Shown here one piece after another: positions 43,511 to 51,865 of a stretch of 64,000 nt of DNA (position 1 is the stretch's first letter; the number at the start of each line of letters is the position of its first letter). The notes beneath the pieces were generated by a model that was not told where the DNA came from, did not search any database, and was given only the letters and a program-made list of their open reading frames with translations. The stretch covers positions 1 through 64,000 of the forward strand of contig CAVUAU010000007.1 of NCBI GenBank assembly GCA_963739625.1, given 5' to 3'. Made by a program: the position numbers and the translations under genes. This DNA is from Salinimicrobium sp963739625. GTDB taxonomy: Bacteria; Bacteroidota; Bacteroidia; Flavobacteriales; Flavobacteriaceae.

Positions 43511-44767
43511 CTATACCACCATTCCTGCAGCGACCGTTTCATTCGTAGATTGGTCCACCAAAATAATACTTCCGGTATTTCGATTGTCTCTATAGGAATC
43601 CAGCATAAGAGGCCGGGTACACCGTATTTTCACTCTCGCAATGTCATTCATATTGAGTTCTTTATCCTCACTTAGTCGCTCATAGGAATTTATATCTACT
43701 TTATAAATAACCTCTTTGATCATTGCACGCTGCTCATTTGACGTGTGCACAATTGTATATTTCGTTCTGGGTTTGGCGGCTTCTTTGTTTAACCAGCAGA
43801 GCATTACATCAAATTCCTGAGTAACTTTGGGCTGGTTATTTTTTCTGACAATCATGTCTCCGCGACTGACATCGATATCATCTTCAAGAGCTATAGCTAC
43901 AGACATAGGAGCATATGCTTCTTCAACTTCTCTTTCGCCTGAGTTTATTGACCTTATTTTTGAAGTAAAGCCCGAGGGCAAAACGGCTACTTCATCTCCC
44001 AAACGGTAAATTCCACTCGCCACTCTTCCCGCATAACCTCTATAATCCCTGTGCTCCTCACTTTGAGGCCTTAAAACTGTTTGTACCGGAAAACGGGCAT
44101 CGATTTTATTAATATCACTGCTAATGTGTAAAGTTTCCAGGATATTTAGTAGCGTACCTCCCTGGTACCATTCCATGTTATTGGACCTATTCACCACGTT
44201 ATCTCCATCCAGTGCACTAATTGGAATAAACCTGACATCCTTCATAAGAAGCTTGGAAGCAAATTCTTCAAACTGTCCGATGATCTCATTGAATCTTTCT
44301 TCAGAATAATCCACCAGGTCCATTTTATTGATACATACAATAAGATGTGGGATGTTCAGTAAAGAAGCAATAAAAGAATGCCTTTTCGTCTGCTCGATAA
44401 CCCCGTGTCGGGCATCAATTAATATCACTGCAGCATTAGCCGTGGATGCACCGGTGACCATATTCCGGGTATACTGAATATGTCCCGGAGTATCTGCTAT
44501 TATGAATTTCCTCTTCGGAGTCGTAAAGTACCTGTAAGCAACATCTATGGTAATCCCCTGCTCCCTTTCATCCCTCAATCCATCTGTAAACAAAGCAAGA
44601 TCCACTCCTATATGTCCTTTTTTTGCACTGGTTGCACTCACCGATTCCAGCTGATCTTCAAAGATGGATTTGGAGTCGTATAGTAGCCGGCCGATTAGAG
44701 TACTTTTACCGTCGTCGACTGAGCCGGCAGTGGTGAAGCGTAATAATTGGTTGTTATCTATATGCAT
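43511..44767 (-). CDS. cysN: sulfate adenylyltransferase subunit 1 (GTPase)
   Basis: The 418-residue translation-factor-type GTPase has P-loop GSVDDGKST (15-23), DEREQGITIDVAYRYF (switch region), DTPGHIQYTRNMVTGAS and NKMDL, as in CysN. With CysD it makes adenylyl sulfate, with GTP hydrolysis pulling the reaction. The APS-kinase domain found fused in some NodQ-type proteins is absent; CysC is separate. Between it and cysD a GxxExxY gene interrupts the usual adjacency. Confidence 0.94.
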   Translation of the reverse strand: MHIDNNQLLRFTTAGSVDDGKSTLIGRLLYDSKSIFEDQLESVSATSAKKGHIGVDLALFTDGLRDEREQGITIDVAYRYFTTPKRKFIIADTPGHIQYTRNMVTGASTANAAVILIDARHGVIEQTKRHSFIASLLNIPHLIVCINKMDLVDYSEERFNEIIGQFEEFASKLLMKDVRFIPISALDGDNVVNRSNNMEWYQGGTLLNILETLHISSDINKIDARFPVQTVLRPQSEEHRDYRGYAGRVASGIYRLGDEVAVLPSGFTSKIRSINSGEREVEEAYAPMSVAIALEDDIDVSRGDMIVRKNNQPKVTQEFDVMLCWLNKEAAKPRTKYTIVHTSNEQRAMIKEVIYKVDINSYERLSEDKELNMNDIARVKIRCTRPLMLDSYRDNRNTGSIILVDQSTNETVAAGMVV

Positions 44768-44812
44768 TATGTCACTAATTTTCGCGAATTTAAAACGAAT
44801 TATCGCGAATGG
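44768..44812. repeat. short AATTCGCG-type repeats flanking the GxxExxY gene (left)
   Basis: On the minus strand ATTCGCGATAATTCG and AATTCGCGAAAATTAG occur between the cysN start and the GxxExxY stop. The last codons of the GxxExxY gene (His-Ser-Arg) are themselves part of the repeat. Confidence 0.75.
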
Positions 44813-45192
44813 GTTGTATTAACAATTCTTTTATAGGATAAGGAAGTAGTGCCGAAATTTACAAGAATTCCAAGCTCTTTCCGGGTGGCTGCTAAATAAT
44901 TATATAATTGTGAAAGAAAGGCGACAGGCACATGCTTCACCGACTTTATTTCCAGAACAATTTTATCAAAGCAAACAAAATCAGCTATGAAATATTTTTT
45001 TAATTTTTTTTCCTCATAAAAAACATTCAGCTTTATCTGCCGTTCAAAAGGAATTCCTGCAACTTTAAATTCTTGTTCCAAGGCTTCTTCATAAACCGAT
45101 TCCAGAAAACCGGGTCCTAAACCTCGATGCACTTTCATACATGCTCCTATGATTTTGTAACTCTCTTCCTTAAATAAGATTTTCTCCTCCAT
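44800..45192 (-). CDS. GxxExxY-family protein
   Basis: The 130-residue protein has the naming motif GPGFLESVYEEALEQEF and the PD-(D/E)XK-like core ADFVCFDKIVLEIKSVKHV with HRGLG near the N-terminus. The family is widespread, nuclease-like in fold and without settled function; members often lie between unrelated genes. Here it sits exactly between cysD and cysN and is bordered by AATTCGCG-type repeats on both sides. It looks like an inserted parasitic ORF. Its 3' end is encoded by repeat sequence. Confidence 0.88.
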   Translation of the reverse strand: MEEKILFKEESYKIIGACMKVHRGLGPGFLESVYEEALEQEFKVAGIPFERQIKLNVFYEEKKLKKYFIADFVCFDKIVLEIKSVKHVPVAFLSQLYNYLAATRKELGILVNFGTTSLSYKRIVNTTHSR

Positions 45193-45238
45193 ACTCGGAA
45201 ATTCGTGCTAATTCGCTTTAATCCGCGACAATTCGCGT
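45193..45238. repeat. short AATTCGCG-type repeats flanking the GxxExxY gene (right)
   Basis: The plus strand shows AAATTCGTGCTAATTCGC, then TTTAATCCGCGACAATTCGCG, several degenerate units of AATTCGcG between the GxxExxY start and the cysD stop. The counterpart lies on the other side of the gene. Confidence 0.75.
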
Positions 45239-46144
45239 TTAAAAATAGCCTTGTTTCTTTCGATCTTCCATCGCGGTCTCAGAACGTTTATCATCACTCC
45301 TGTCTCCTCTCTCTGTCTTTCTCATGGCAGCGACTTCCTCCACTATTTTCTCCAGGGTGTCGGCATCTGACTCAATCCCTCCGGTAATGGTAATGTCTCC
45401 AAGAGTCCTAAAGCGGATCTTCTTTTTTTCTATTTTCTCTCCTTCTTCCAGTTTTAAATATTCAGAAACGGGAATCCAGGAATTGCTTCTCCAGACTACT
45501 TCCCTTTCATGGGCAACATACAACGAAGGAATGTCAATATTTTCTCTTTTTATATAATTCCAAACATCCATTTCTGTCCAGTTACTTATTGGGAAAGCCC
45601 TGAAGTGTTCGCCTTCGAAATGTTTCCCGTTGAGAAGGTTCCATAGTTCGGGCCGCTGATTTTTAGGATCCCATTCTCCAAAATCGTTGCGATGGGAAAA
45701 GAATCTTTCTTTAGCGCGGGCTTTTTCTTCATCTCTTCTTCCCCCGCCAATAGCACAATCTATTCTATGCTCCTCAATAGTATCCAAAAGAGTAGTTATC
45801 TGTAAAGCATTGCGGGTTGCATTCTTTCCTCTTTCCTCTGCGACTCTTCCGTTATTAATTGAGTCCTGCACATATCCTACAATTAATTTTACCCCCAGTT
45901 CATCAACCAGGTCATTTCGGAATTTAATGGTTTCAGGAAAATTGTGGCCCGTATCGATGTGAAGTAAAGGGAAAGGAATGGGAGCCGGATGAAATGCTTT
46001 TTTAGCAAGATGGGTTACCAGAATTGAATCTTTACCTCCGGAAAATAGAATAACCGGATTTTCAAATTGGGCCCAGACCTCTCTTAAAATAAAAACAGCT
46101 TCCGATTCGAGCTCATCCAGGTAGTTTAAAAAATATTTACTCAT
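45239..46144 (-). CDS. cysD: sulfate adenylyltransferase subunit 2
   Basis: The 301-residue PP-loop ATPase has VILFSGGKDSILVTHLAKKA, HIDTGHNFPETIKFRN, IGGGRRDEEKARAKERFFS and RAFPISNWTEMDVWNYI, the set typical for CysD. It activates sulfate to adenylyl sulfate with CysN. The C-terminus (MEDRKKQGYF) is intact, so the repeat and GxxExxY insertion behind it does not damage the gene. It overlaps cysC by 8 nt. Confidence 0.95.
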   Translation of the reverse strand: MSKYFLNYLDELESEAVFILREVWAQFENPVILFSGGKDSILVTHLAKKAFHPAPIPFPLLHIDTGHNFPETIKFRNDLVDELGVKLIVGYVQDSINNGRVAEERGKNATRNALQITTLLDTIEEHRIDCAIGGGRRDEEKARAKERFFSHRNDFGEWDPKNQRPELWNLLNGKHFEGEHFRAFPISNWTEMDVWNYIKRENIDIPSLYVAHEREVVWRSNSWIPVSEYLKLEEGEKIEKKKIRFRTLGDITITGGIESDADTLEKIVEEVAAMRKTERGDRSDDKRSETAMEDRKKQGYF

Positions 46145-46733
46145 TATACTCTAATTTATGCTGCAGAAAAAGAAATATTCTTTCCACTGCATCTTCCACA
46201 GATTCAACATCTGTCTTAACAGTAATATCAGGATTTTGGGGTGCTTCATAAGGGGCACTAATTCCGGTGAAATTTTCGATTTCACCCTTCCTGGCTTTTT
46301 CGTAAAAACCCTTTACATCTCTTTGCTCACAAACCTCAAGAGGAGTGTTAACAAAAACCTCTACAAAATTTTCTTTCCCTATTATTTTTCTTGCTTGTTC
46401 TCTATCCTTCTCAAGTGGCGATATAAAGGCAGTAATTGCCACCATCCCCGAATCAATAAACAACTTAGCAACCTCAGCGATTCTTCTGTTATTTTCAAAA
46501 CGATCTTCACGACTAAAGCTCAGTCCTTTATTTAAGCCACTGCGAATATTATCCCCGTCTAAAGAATAGACTTTTATTCCAGCTTCAAAAAGCTTTTTCT
46601 CCAGATGGTTAGCAATAGTTGATTTTCCAGATCCCGAAAGACCGGTAAACCATACTACGAAGGAGTTATGTCGATTTTCCTTATTCCGATCTTCCTTTGA
46701 AGTACTATATTCGTGTTTTACAATATTGCTCAA
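46137..46733 (-). CDS. cysC: adenylyl-sulfate kinase (APS kinase)
   Basis: The 198-residue P-loop kinase shows WFTGLSGSGKSTIANHLE, YSLDGDNIRSGLNKGLSF, FISPLEKDREQAR and TGISAPYEAPQNPDI. It phosphorylates APS to PAPS, the sulfate donor of sulfotransferases. The start is a TTG at 46733 directly behind the stop of the upstream gene; it puts NIVKHEYSTSKEDR at the N-terminus as in relatives, and no other start precedes the P-loop. No PAPS reductase gene is near, so PAPS is probably meant for sulfation. Confidence 0.94.
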   Translation of the reverse strand: MSNIVKHEYSTSKEDRNKENRHNSFVVWFTGLSGSGKSTIANHLEKKLFEAGIKVYSLDGDNIRSGLNKGLSFSREDRFENNRRIAEVAKLFIDSGMVAITAFISPLEKDREQARKIIGKENFVEVFVNTPLEVCEQRDVKGFYEKARKGEIENFTGISAPYEAPQNPDITVKTDVESVEDAVERIFLFLQHKLEYNE

Positions 46734-47204
46734 CTATTGACCATTTTTTAGGTCCAGATCCTGAAAGTCTGAACTCTTATTTTTCCTTTTTTTCGAAATT
46801 CCAAAATCGAACCTATACCATGCTCTCTCATGAAAGTAATACAGCAGCATTTTGGTCACAACTTCGGCCAAACCTATTTTAAGGCCGGTTAATGGGTTTC
46901 CGGTTATTATCCAGGCTAAGAACATGGTATCCAAAGTACCCACCATTCTCCACGATATAGTTTTGGCTATATGTCGTCTTCGGCTATTCCATTTCCCAGA
47001 GGGTACAGAAAACTGTCCCTTAAACCATAGTCTTTCATGGAAATAATACAGGAGCATTTTAGTTATTACTTCTGCAAGTCCTATTTGTAGCCCGGTAAAA
47101 GGATTACCTGAAATCATCCAGGCAAGTACAATAGTGTCGAGGGTGCCGACAATTCTCCAGGTAATTGCCTTAGCTACGTGTCTTTTATGAGACTTATCCT
47201 TCAT
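46734..47204 (-). CDS. tandem DUF2061 membrane protein
   Basis: The protein of about 156 residues contains two DUF2061 units. Each has KAITWRIVGTLDT or KTISWRMVGTLDT, then AWMISGNPFTG or AWIITGNPLTG, then IGLAEVxTKMLLYYFHER, with two short hydrophobic helices each. The function is unknown; DUF2061 genes are often found beside APS-kinase and CysQ genes, as here. Met at 47204 is preferred; the longer ATG (47225) would overlap cysQ more. A link to sulfate or PAPS transport is a guess from context. Confidence 0.85.
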   Translation of the reverse strand: MKDKSHKRHVAKAITWRIVGTLDTIVLAWMISGNPFTGLQIGLAEVITKMLLYYFHERLWFKGQFSVPSGKWNSRRRHIAKTISWRMVGTLDTMFLAWIITGNPLTGLKIGLAEVVTKMLLYYFHERAWYRFDFGISKKRKNKSSDFQDLDLKNGQ

Positions 47205-47991
47205 AAGCAGCGGAGAAATTCCCATTTCTCAGATTCTCCCGGTTATAACTAATACTTTCACCGGAATCATTGAACACACATGTAACTCCCACTGCTTCAC
47301 ATATGGCCTGCCCCGCTGCTGTATCCCATTCCATAGTAGGACCAAACCGGGGATAATATTGAGCATTGCCTTCCGCCAATAAACAAAATTTCAAGGAACT
47401 TCCCTTCGAAACTACCTCAACTCTGTCATATTTCTCTTTAAGTTCATCAATAAACAATTGTGTTTCTTCATTCATATGAGAACGGCTACCAACCACTTTT
47501 ATCACTCCGGAATTCTTTCCCGGCTGAATTTCTTCCGCAGAATTAATAACATCTTCAAGATTGCTTTCATTATTAACAGTAGCTCTAAATGATTTTTTTT
47601 CTGAAGCGATTGAAAAATAAAGCAAATTCAAAGCGGGTGCATAAATCACCCCGAGTTCAGGTCGCCCGTCTGAAATCAAAGCAATATTTACGGTAAATTC
47701 ATCATTTTTTTTGATGAACTCTTTGGTGCCATCAAGAGGATCTATGATCCAACATTGCTCCCATCCCCTTCTTTTTTCAAAAGGAATTTCTATATTTTCT
47801 TCACTAATGATAGGAATACCTGAAGGCTTCAAAAACTCATTGATAGTATCATTTGCTCTTTTATCAGCTAAGGTTAAAGGCGAATCATCAGATTTTATTT
47901 CCACCTGAAAATCCTCTTCCCTATAGACCTCCATAATCTCTCTTCCCGCTGCAATAGCAGCCTCAATCGCTTTTTCTAAATGTTGCTTCAT
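47194..47991 (-). CDS. cysQ: 3'(2'),5'-bisphosphate nucleotidase CysQ
   Basis: The protein of about 265 residues belongs to the inositol-monophosphatase superfamily, with DDSPLTLADKRAND, WIIDPLDGTKEFIKKNDEF (metal site) and EWDTAAGQAICEAVG. CysQ hydrolyses PAP, the by-product of sulfotransferases, to AMP. The start at 47991 (MKQHLEKAI) matches family N-termini; an upstream ATG at 48021 gives ten extra residues. It is the first gene of the cys unit. CysQ with CysC and no reductase argues for PAPS use in sulfation. Confidence 0.93.
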   Translation of the reverse strand: MKQHLEKAIEAAIAAGREIMEVYREEDFQVEIKSDDSPLTLADKRANDTINEFLKPSGIPIISEENIEIPFEKRRGWEQCWIIDPLDGTKEFIKKNDEFTVNIALISDGRPELGVIYAPALNLLYFSIASEKKSFRATVNNESNLEDVINSAEEIQPGKNSGVIKVVGSRSHMNEETQLFIDELKEKYDRVEVVSKGSSLKFCLLAEGNAQYYPRFGPTMEWDTAAGQAICEAVGVTCVFNDSGESISYNRENLRNGNFSAAYEG

Positions 47992-48041
47992 CGATAAACA
48001 AAGATATTTAAACTTAAACAAGAGAGAAAATTTACAGCAAA

Positions 48042-48086
48042 AAAAAGACGTCTATCTCCTTTTTATTTGAAGATAAACGTCTTTTT
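48042..48086 (-). terminator. intrinsic terminator behind ugd
   Basis: The stem AAAAAGACGT / ACGTCTTTTT with an additional TATCT/AGATA part lies 35 nt downstream of the ugd stop (48121) and is followed on the minus strand by T residues. It separates the uronic-acid operon from the cys operon. Confidence 0.8.
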
Positions 48087-48120
48087 AGAACTCCAGGTTC
48101 GACTTATCAGGAAAACCTGA

Positions 48121-49515
48121 CTAATTCCCAATAGCATAAAAATCAAAGCCGATCTCTTTTTTGGTCTTCGGCTCCAGCAATCTTCTTCCATCAAACAGGA
48201 AAGCAGGTTTTAGCATTTGATCATAAATTTTCTGCCAGTCAAGCTGTTTGAACTCGTCCCACTCTGTCAACACTGCGATGGCATGAGCTTCCTCACAGGC
48301 TTCCATAGGGTCATTAACAATAGTTACTGCCTGCCGGTTGGCATCTCCGCTGCGGGTTCCCAGGTAATCCAAATCTGAGTATATCTGTTCCTCGGTTACC
48401 TTTGGATCATACACCACGATCTCGGCCTGTTCATTTAAAAGATAATCTGCCACATAGATCGCCGCCGACTCGCGGGTATCATTGGTGTCCTTTTTAAAAG
48501 CCCACCCCAAAATGGCAATTTTTTTCCCTGCTACCGTGTTGTACATTTTCCTGACCATATTGGCCGCAAAACGCCTTTTTTGGTGATCATTCATCAGGAT
48601 CACCTGTTCCCAATAATCCCCTACTTCCTGGAGATTAAAACTTCTGGCAATATAAACCAGGTTCAAGATGTCCTTTTGGAAACAGGAACCCCCAAACCCA
48701 ACAGAGGCTTTCAAAAACTTTGGTCCTACTCTACTGTCCATTCCAACTGCTTTAGCTACTTCATTAACATCTGCCCCGGTTTTTTCACACAACTCAGAAA
48801 TAGCATTTATTGAGGAAACCCTCTGAGCAAGAAAAGCATTAGCTGTAAGCTTGGAAAGCTCAGATGACCAGACATTAGTAGTAAGGATTTTTTCTCTTGG
48901 CACCCAGGAAGCATAGATATTCACCAATGCATCCATAGCCTCTCTTCCTTCTTCAGTCTCTACGTCCCCTCCAATGAGCACCCTGTCCGGACTTCTTAGG
49001 TCATCTATTGCCGTACCTTCTGCAAGAAATTCGGGATTGGAAAGTATCTGATATTTCACTCCGTTCCCTGTACTGTCCAGAATCTCTTTTAAAGCTGCAG
49101 CAGTTCTGACCGGTAAAGTAGATTTCTCAATAACAATTTTGTCTGATTTAGCCACTTCGGCAATCTGACGCGCACAAAGTTCAATCCAGCGAAGATCGGC
49201 TGCCATTCCTTTTCCAATTCCGTAGGTCTTAGTAGGCGTGTTTACAGAAATAAAGATCATATCGGCTTCATCAATAGCCTTATCTACATCTGTAGAGAAG
49301 AATAGATTTCTACCTCTTGCCTCTTTTACAACTTCTGATAATCCCGGTTCGTACACCGGAATCTTTTCAACATCGGGATCATTCCAAAGGTTGATCCTTC
49401 TCTCGTTGATGTCTACAACTGTTACTTTTATTCCGGGACATTTTTGAGCGATCACAGCCATGGTTGGGCCTCCAACGTAGCCTGCGCCGATGCAGCAGAT
49501 ATTCTTTATTTTCAT
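48121..49515 (-). CDS. ugd: UDP-glucose 6-dehydrogenase
   Basis: The 464-residue enzyme is of the long (eukaryotic-like) UGDH type. It has NICCIGAGYVGGPTMAVIAQ (NAD site), FISVNTPTKTYGIGKGMAAD, EKSTLPVRTAAAL and the catalytic Cys in VGFGGSCFQKDILNLVYI, with a C-terminal UDP-binding domain (DGRRLLEP). It oxidises UDP-glucose to UDP-glucuronic acid, giving an acidic sugar for the polymer. It is last in the minus-strand unit that begins near 53.4 kb; the S23-type gene upstream separates it from the other dehydrogenase. Confidence 0.95.
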   Translation of the reverse strand: MKIKNICCIGAGYVGGPTMAVIAQKCPGIKVTVVDINERRINLWNDPDVEKIPVYEPGLSEVVKEARGRNLFFSTDVDKAIDEADMIFISVNTPTKTYGIGKGMAADLRWIELCARQIAEVAKSDKIVIEKSTLPVRTAAALKEILDSTGNGVKYQILSNPEFLAEGTAIDDLRSPDRVLIGGDVETEEGREAMDALVNIYASWVPREKILTTNVWSSELSKLTANAFLAQRVSSINAISELCEKTGADVNEVAKAVGMDSRVGPKFLKASVGFGGSCFQKDILNLVYIARSFNLQEVGDYWEQVILMNDHQKRRFAANMVRKMYNTVAGKKIAILGWAFKKDTNDTRESAAIYVADYLLNEQAEIVVYDPKVTEEQIYSDLDYLGTRSGDANRQAVTIVNDPMEACEEAHAIAVLTEWDEFKQLDWQKIYDQMLKPAFLFDGRRLLEPKTKKEIGFDFYAIGN

Positions 49516-49582
49516 TGTTTGATAGTTAATTTGTTAATCAGTTAAATGGTTAATTGGATTTCCTATACCACTCAATTATATA
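49516..49582. repeat. TTAATTGG-type repeats beside S23 ORF A (3' side)
   Basis: Units such as GTTAATTTGTTAATCAGTTAA and GGTTAATTGG run between the ugd start and the stop of the S23-type gene. They match words on the other side of that gene. Confidence 0.7.
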
Positions 49583-49960
49583 TTAACCTTTGGATTCATT
49601 TTGCTTTCGTAAATATTTAATATAACCATTCAACAGCCTTATACAGGAGTCGGTAGTATTTCTTATTTCTTCCAGCACTTCTTCATTTATATAATTCCAA
49701 AGTTTCGCTTCAATGGCATGGTCTAAAACCTCGGCCACGGAACCACGAGAATTTAAAAGGAATTTAATGTTGTCCTTATAGTGGTAACGTCCCCATCCTT
49801 CGGCAATATTTGCAGTAGCTGAACGGGAAGCTCTTAAAAGTTGTGTCCGCAGATCGAATTTCTCAGAATCGGGTAAAGCTTTAATAACCTTTTCTTTTAC
49901 TAAAAGCTTCAGCTCAAAACACTTTTTCCAGCACTCCAGTTTTTCAAAATTATCAGCCAT
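49583..49960 (-). CDS. S23/four-helix-bundle protein (copy A)
   Basis: The 125-residue helical protein has LECWKKCFELKLLVKE, LRASRSATANIAEGWGRYHY and FLLNSRGSVAEVLDHAIEA, the signature of the four-helix-bundle family originally named after ORFs in 23S rRNA intervening sequences. No biochemical function is settled. It lies between ugd and the UDP-HexNAc dehydrogenase gene, bordered by TTAATTGG-type repeats. It is paralogous to the ORF at 51515-51865, with long identical stretches. Confidence 0.9.
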   Translation of the reverse strand: MADNFEKLECWKKCFELKLLVKEKVIKALPDSEKFDLRTQLLRASRSATANIAEGWGRYHYKDNIKFLLNSRGSVAEVLDHAIEAKLWNYINEEVLEEIRNTTDSCIRLLNGYIKYLRKQNESKG

Positions 49961-49961
49961 G

Positions 49962-50127
49962 GCTTTAGGTTAATTGGTTTAGGTTAATTGGTTAACTGGA
50001 ATATAATTATTTAGACTCATTTATATTCTAAAATTTATAAACATAATCCTATGTAAAGCAGGATTCGATTCACTAATCCTGATTAACCAATCACCAATTT
50101 ACCAATCACCAATTTACCAATCACCAA
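49962..50127. repeat. TTAATTGG and CCAATCACCAATTTA repeats beside S23 ORF A (5' side)
   Basis: Near the ORF lie three TTAATTGG/TTAACTGG units (49968-50001); near the dehydrogenase lie a 14-bp unit CCAATCACCAATTTA in about three copies (50085-50128). The two parts are partly inverted relative to each other (GGTTAATTGG against AACCAATCACC). The middle is plain AT-rich sequence. Confidence 0.8.
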
Positions 50128-51408
50128 TCACAATTTTTTATCACACCTATCCCCCAATACTCCCTTCACATCATAAATTACGGTTTGTCCGTTTTTAAAT
50201 TTATCGAAATCAAGGTCCAGGAATTCTTTGTGCGCAACTCCTAAAACTACGGCCTCAAATTTTCCATCGGGAAGATCCCGTGTGGTTTTTAATCCGTACT
50301 CATGCTCCACCTCGTCAGGATCTGCTAAGGGATCGTAAATAGTTACGTTTGTACCATACTCCCTTAGATTTTTGATAACGTCAACAACTTTGGTGTTTCG
50401 AACATCGGGGCAGTTTTCTTTAAAGGTTATTCCCAGGACCAGAATATTTGCGCCCTTTACCTTTTGATCGTTCTGGAGCATTAGCTTTACAACTTCTGAA
50501 GCTACATACTGTCCCATGGAGTCATTCATTCTTCTACCTGCAAGAATAATCTCCGGATGATAACCAATTTCCTGAGCTTTTTGCGCCAGATAATATGGAT
50601 CGACTCCAATACAATGACCTCCCACAAGTCCGGGTTTGAAGGGAAGGAAATTCCACTTCGTTCCTGCAGCTTCCAAAACATCCTGAGTATCTATTCCCAT
50701 CATGTTGAAGATCTTTGCAAGTTCATTGACAAAGGCAATGTTTATATCCCGTTGGGAATTTTCTATAACTTTTGCAGCCTCAGCTACTTTTATAGTTGGT
50801 GCCAGATGGGTACCCGCGGTTATTACCGAAGCATAAAGTTCATTCACTTTTTCACCTATTTCAGGAGTGGAACCTGCAGTAACCTTCAGGATCTTTTCAA
50901 CGGTGTGTTCCTTATCTCCCGGGTTGATCCTTTCAGGAGAATAGCCTACAAAAAAGTCTTTATTAAATTTCAGTCCGCTGGTTTTCTCGAGCACGGGCAC
51001 GCACTCATCTTCAGTCACTCCCGGATAAACAGTGGATTCGTAAACGACCACATCCCCTTTCTTCAAAACTTTACCAACAGTCTCGCTACTTTTGAATAGT
51101 GGAGTTAGATCCGGTCTATTATTCTTATCTACGGGGGTAGGAACTGTAATAATGAAATAATTACAATCCTTAATATCTTCAAGTTCAGCACTACAAAACA
51201 GGCCATTTTCTTCGGAAGGAGCTTCTTTCAGAACAGATTGAAGCACATCGTTTTCAACTTCCAGGGTGGTATCTTTTCCCTGACGTAGCTCTTCAATCCT
51301 CTTTTTGTTGATATCAAACCCTACAACAGGATATTTTGTCGCAAACAATCTTGCTAATGGAAGGCCGACGTATCCAAGACCTATTACTGCTATTTTTATA
51401 TTATTCAT
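50128..51408 (-). CDS. tviB: UDP-HexNAc 6-dehydrogenase (TviB/WbpA-like)
   Basis: The 426-residue enzyme shows KIAVIGLGYVGLPLARLFAT (NAD site), TVPTPVDKNNRPDLTPL, SPERINPGDKEHTVEKI and the catalytic Cys in PGLVGGHCIGVDPYYLAQKA, the set typical for UDP-N-acetylglucosamine/galactosamine 6-dehydrogenases (WbpA/TviB/WbpO). It should make a UDP-N-acetylhexosaminuronic acid. The partner 4-epimerase gene lies just upstream, separated by an S23-type gene, as in tviB-tviC pairs. GlcNAc and GalNAc forms cannot be told apart here. Confidence 0.92.
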   Translation of the reverse strand: MNNIKIAVIGLGYVGLPLARLFATKYPVVGFDINKKRIEELRQGKDTTLEVENDVLQSVLKEAPSEENGLFCSAELEDIKDCNYFIITVPTPVDKNNRPDLTPLFKSSETVGKVLKKGDVVVYESTVYPGVTEDECVPVLEKTSGLKFNKDFFVGYSPERINPGDKEHTVEKILKVTAGSTPEIGEKVNELYASVITAGTHLAPTIKVAEAAKVIENSQRDINIAFVNELAKIFNMMGIDTQDVLEAAGTKWNFLPFKPGLVGGHCIGVDPYYLAQKAQEIGYHPEIILAGRRMNDSMGQYVASEVVKLMLQNDQKVKGANILVLGITFKENCPDVRNTKVVDVIKNLREYGTNVTIYDPLADPDEVEHEYGLKTTRDLPDGKFEAVVLGVAHKEFLDLDFDKFKNGQTVIYDVKGVLGDRCDKKL

Positions 51409-51490
51409 TTATGCTTAGTTAATTCGTGATTCGTTAAAGCGGGATTCGTCAATTCGTTAATTCGATCATCAAAAAATCCCTATGTTATAG
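51409..51490. repeat. TTAATTCG/GGGATTCG repeats beside S23 ORF B (3' side)
   Basis: The units GTTAATTCGTGATTCG, GTTAAAGCGGGATTCG and TCAATTCGTTAATTCG fill the gap between the dehydrogenase start and the end of the S23-type gene. Confidence 0.8.
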
Positions 51491-51514
51491 TATTCTTATT
51501 TTTCGTTTCTTTTC

Positions 51515-51865
51515 TCAAATATCTGAATATCCATTGATTACCTGAATACATCTTGTTGTTTTGGACCTAATCTCTTCAAGAGTTTCATTGGTGATGTACT
51601 TCCAGGAGTCGGCTTCAAGAGCATGATCTAAAAATTCAGCAACAGAACCTCGTGAATTCAACAAGAACTTTATATTCTCTTTATAGTGATACCTTCCCCA
51701 TCCTTCTGCTATGTTCGCTGTCGCCGATCGGGAAGCTCTTAAAAGTTGAGAATATAACTCATACTTCTCTGAAGCCGGCAATTTCGGTAGAACTTGATTT
51801 TTAATATAAAGCTTCAATTGGTTACATTGCTGCCAACACTCTAAATCCTCAAAATTATTTGCCAT
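51515..51865 (-). CDS. S23/four-helix-bundle protein (copy B), 3' end frameshifted
   Basis: The 116-residue product shares LLRASRSATANIAEGWGRYHY-type and KFLLNSRGSVAEFLDHALEA blocks with copy A. It ends NGYSDI, whereas copy A continues NGYIKYLRKQNESKG. In the other frame the DNA behind GGATAT reads RYLRKETKNK, which matches the tail of copy A, so one base is missing near 51522 and the normal last ten or so residues are lost. The helical core is complete. It lies between the 4-epimerase and 6-dehydrogenase genes. Confidence 0.85.
   Translation of the reverse strand: MANNFEDLECWQQCNQLKLYIKNQVLPKLPASEKYELYSQLLRASRSATANIAEGWGRYHYKENIKFLLNSRGSVAEFLDHALEADSWKYITNETLEEIRSKTTRCIQVINGYSDI

Noticed and set aside
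47999..48006. -7-like box TATCTTTG before cysQ
   Set aside because: Eight bases from the preferred start and no -33 element at a suitable distance; could be chance in AT-rich DNA.
50557..51099. 180-codon plus-strand ORF
   Set aside because: Lies wholly within the UDP-HexNAc dehydrogenase gene on the other strand, and nothing in the translation is recognisable.
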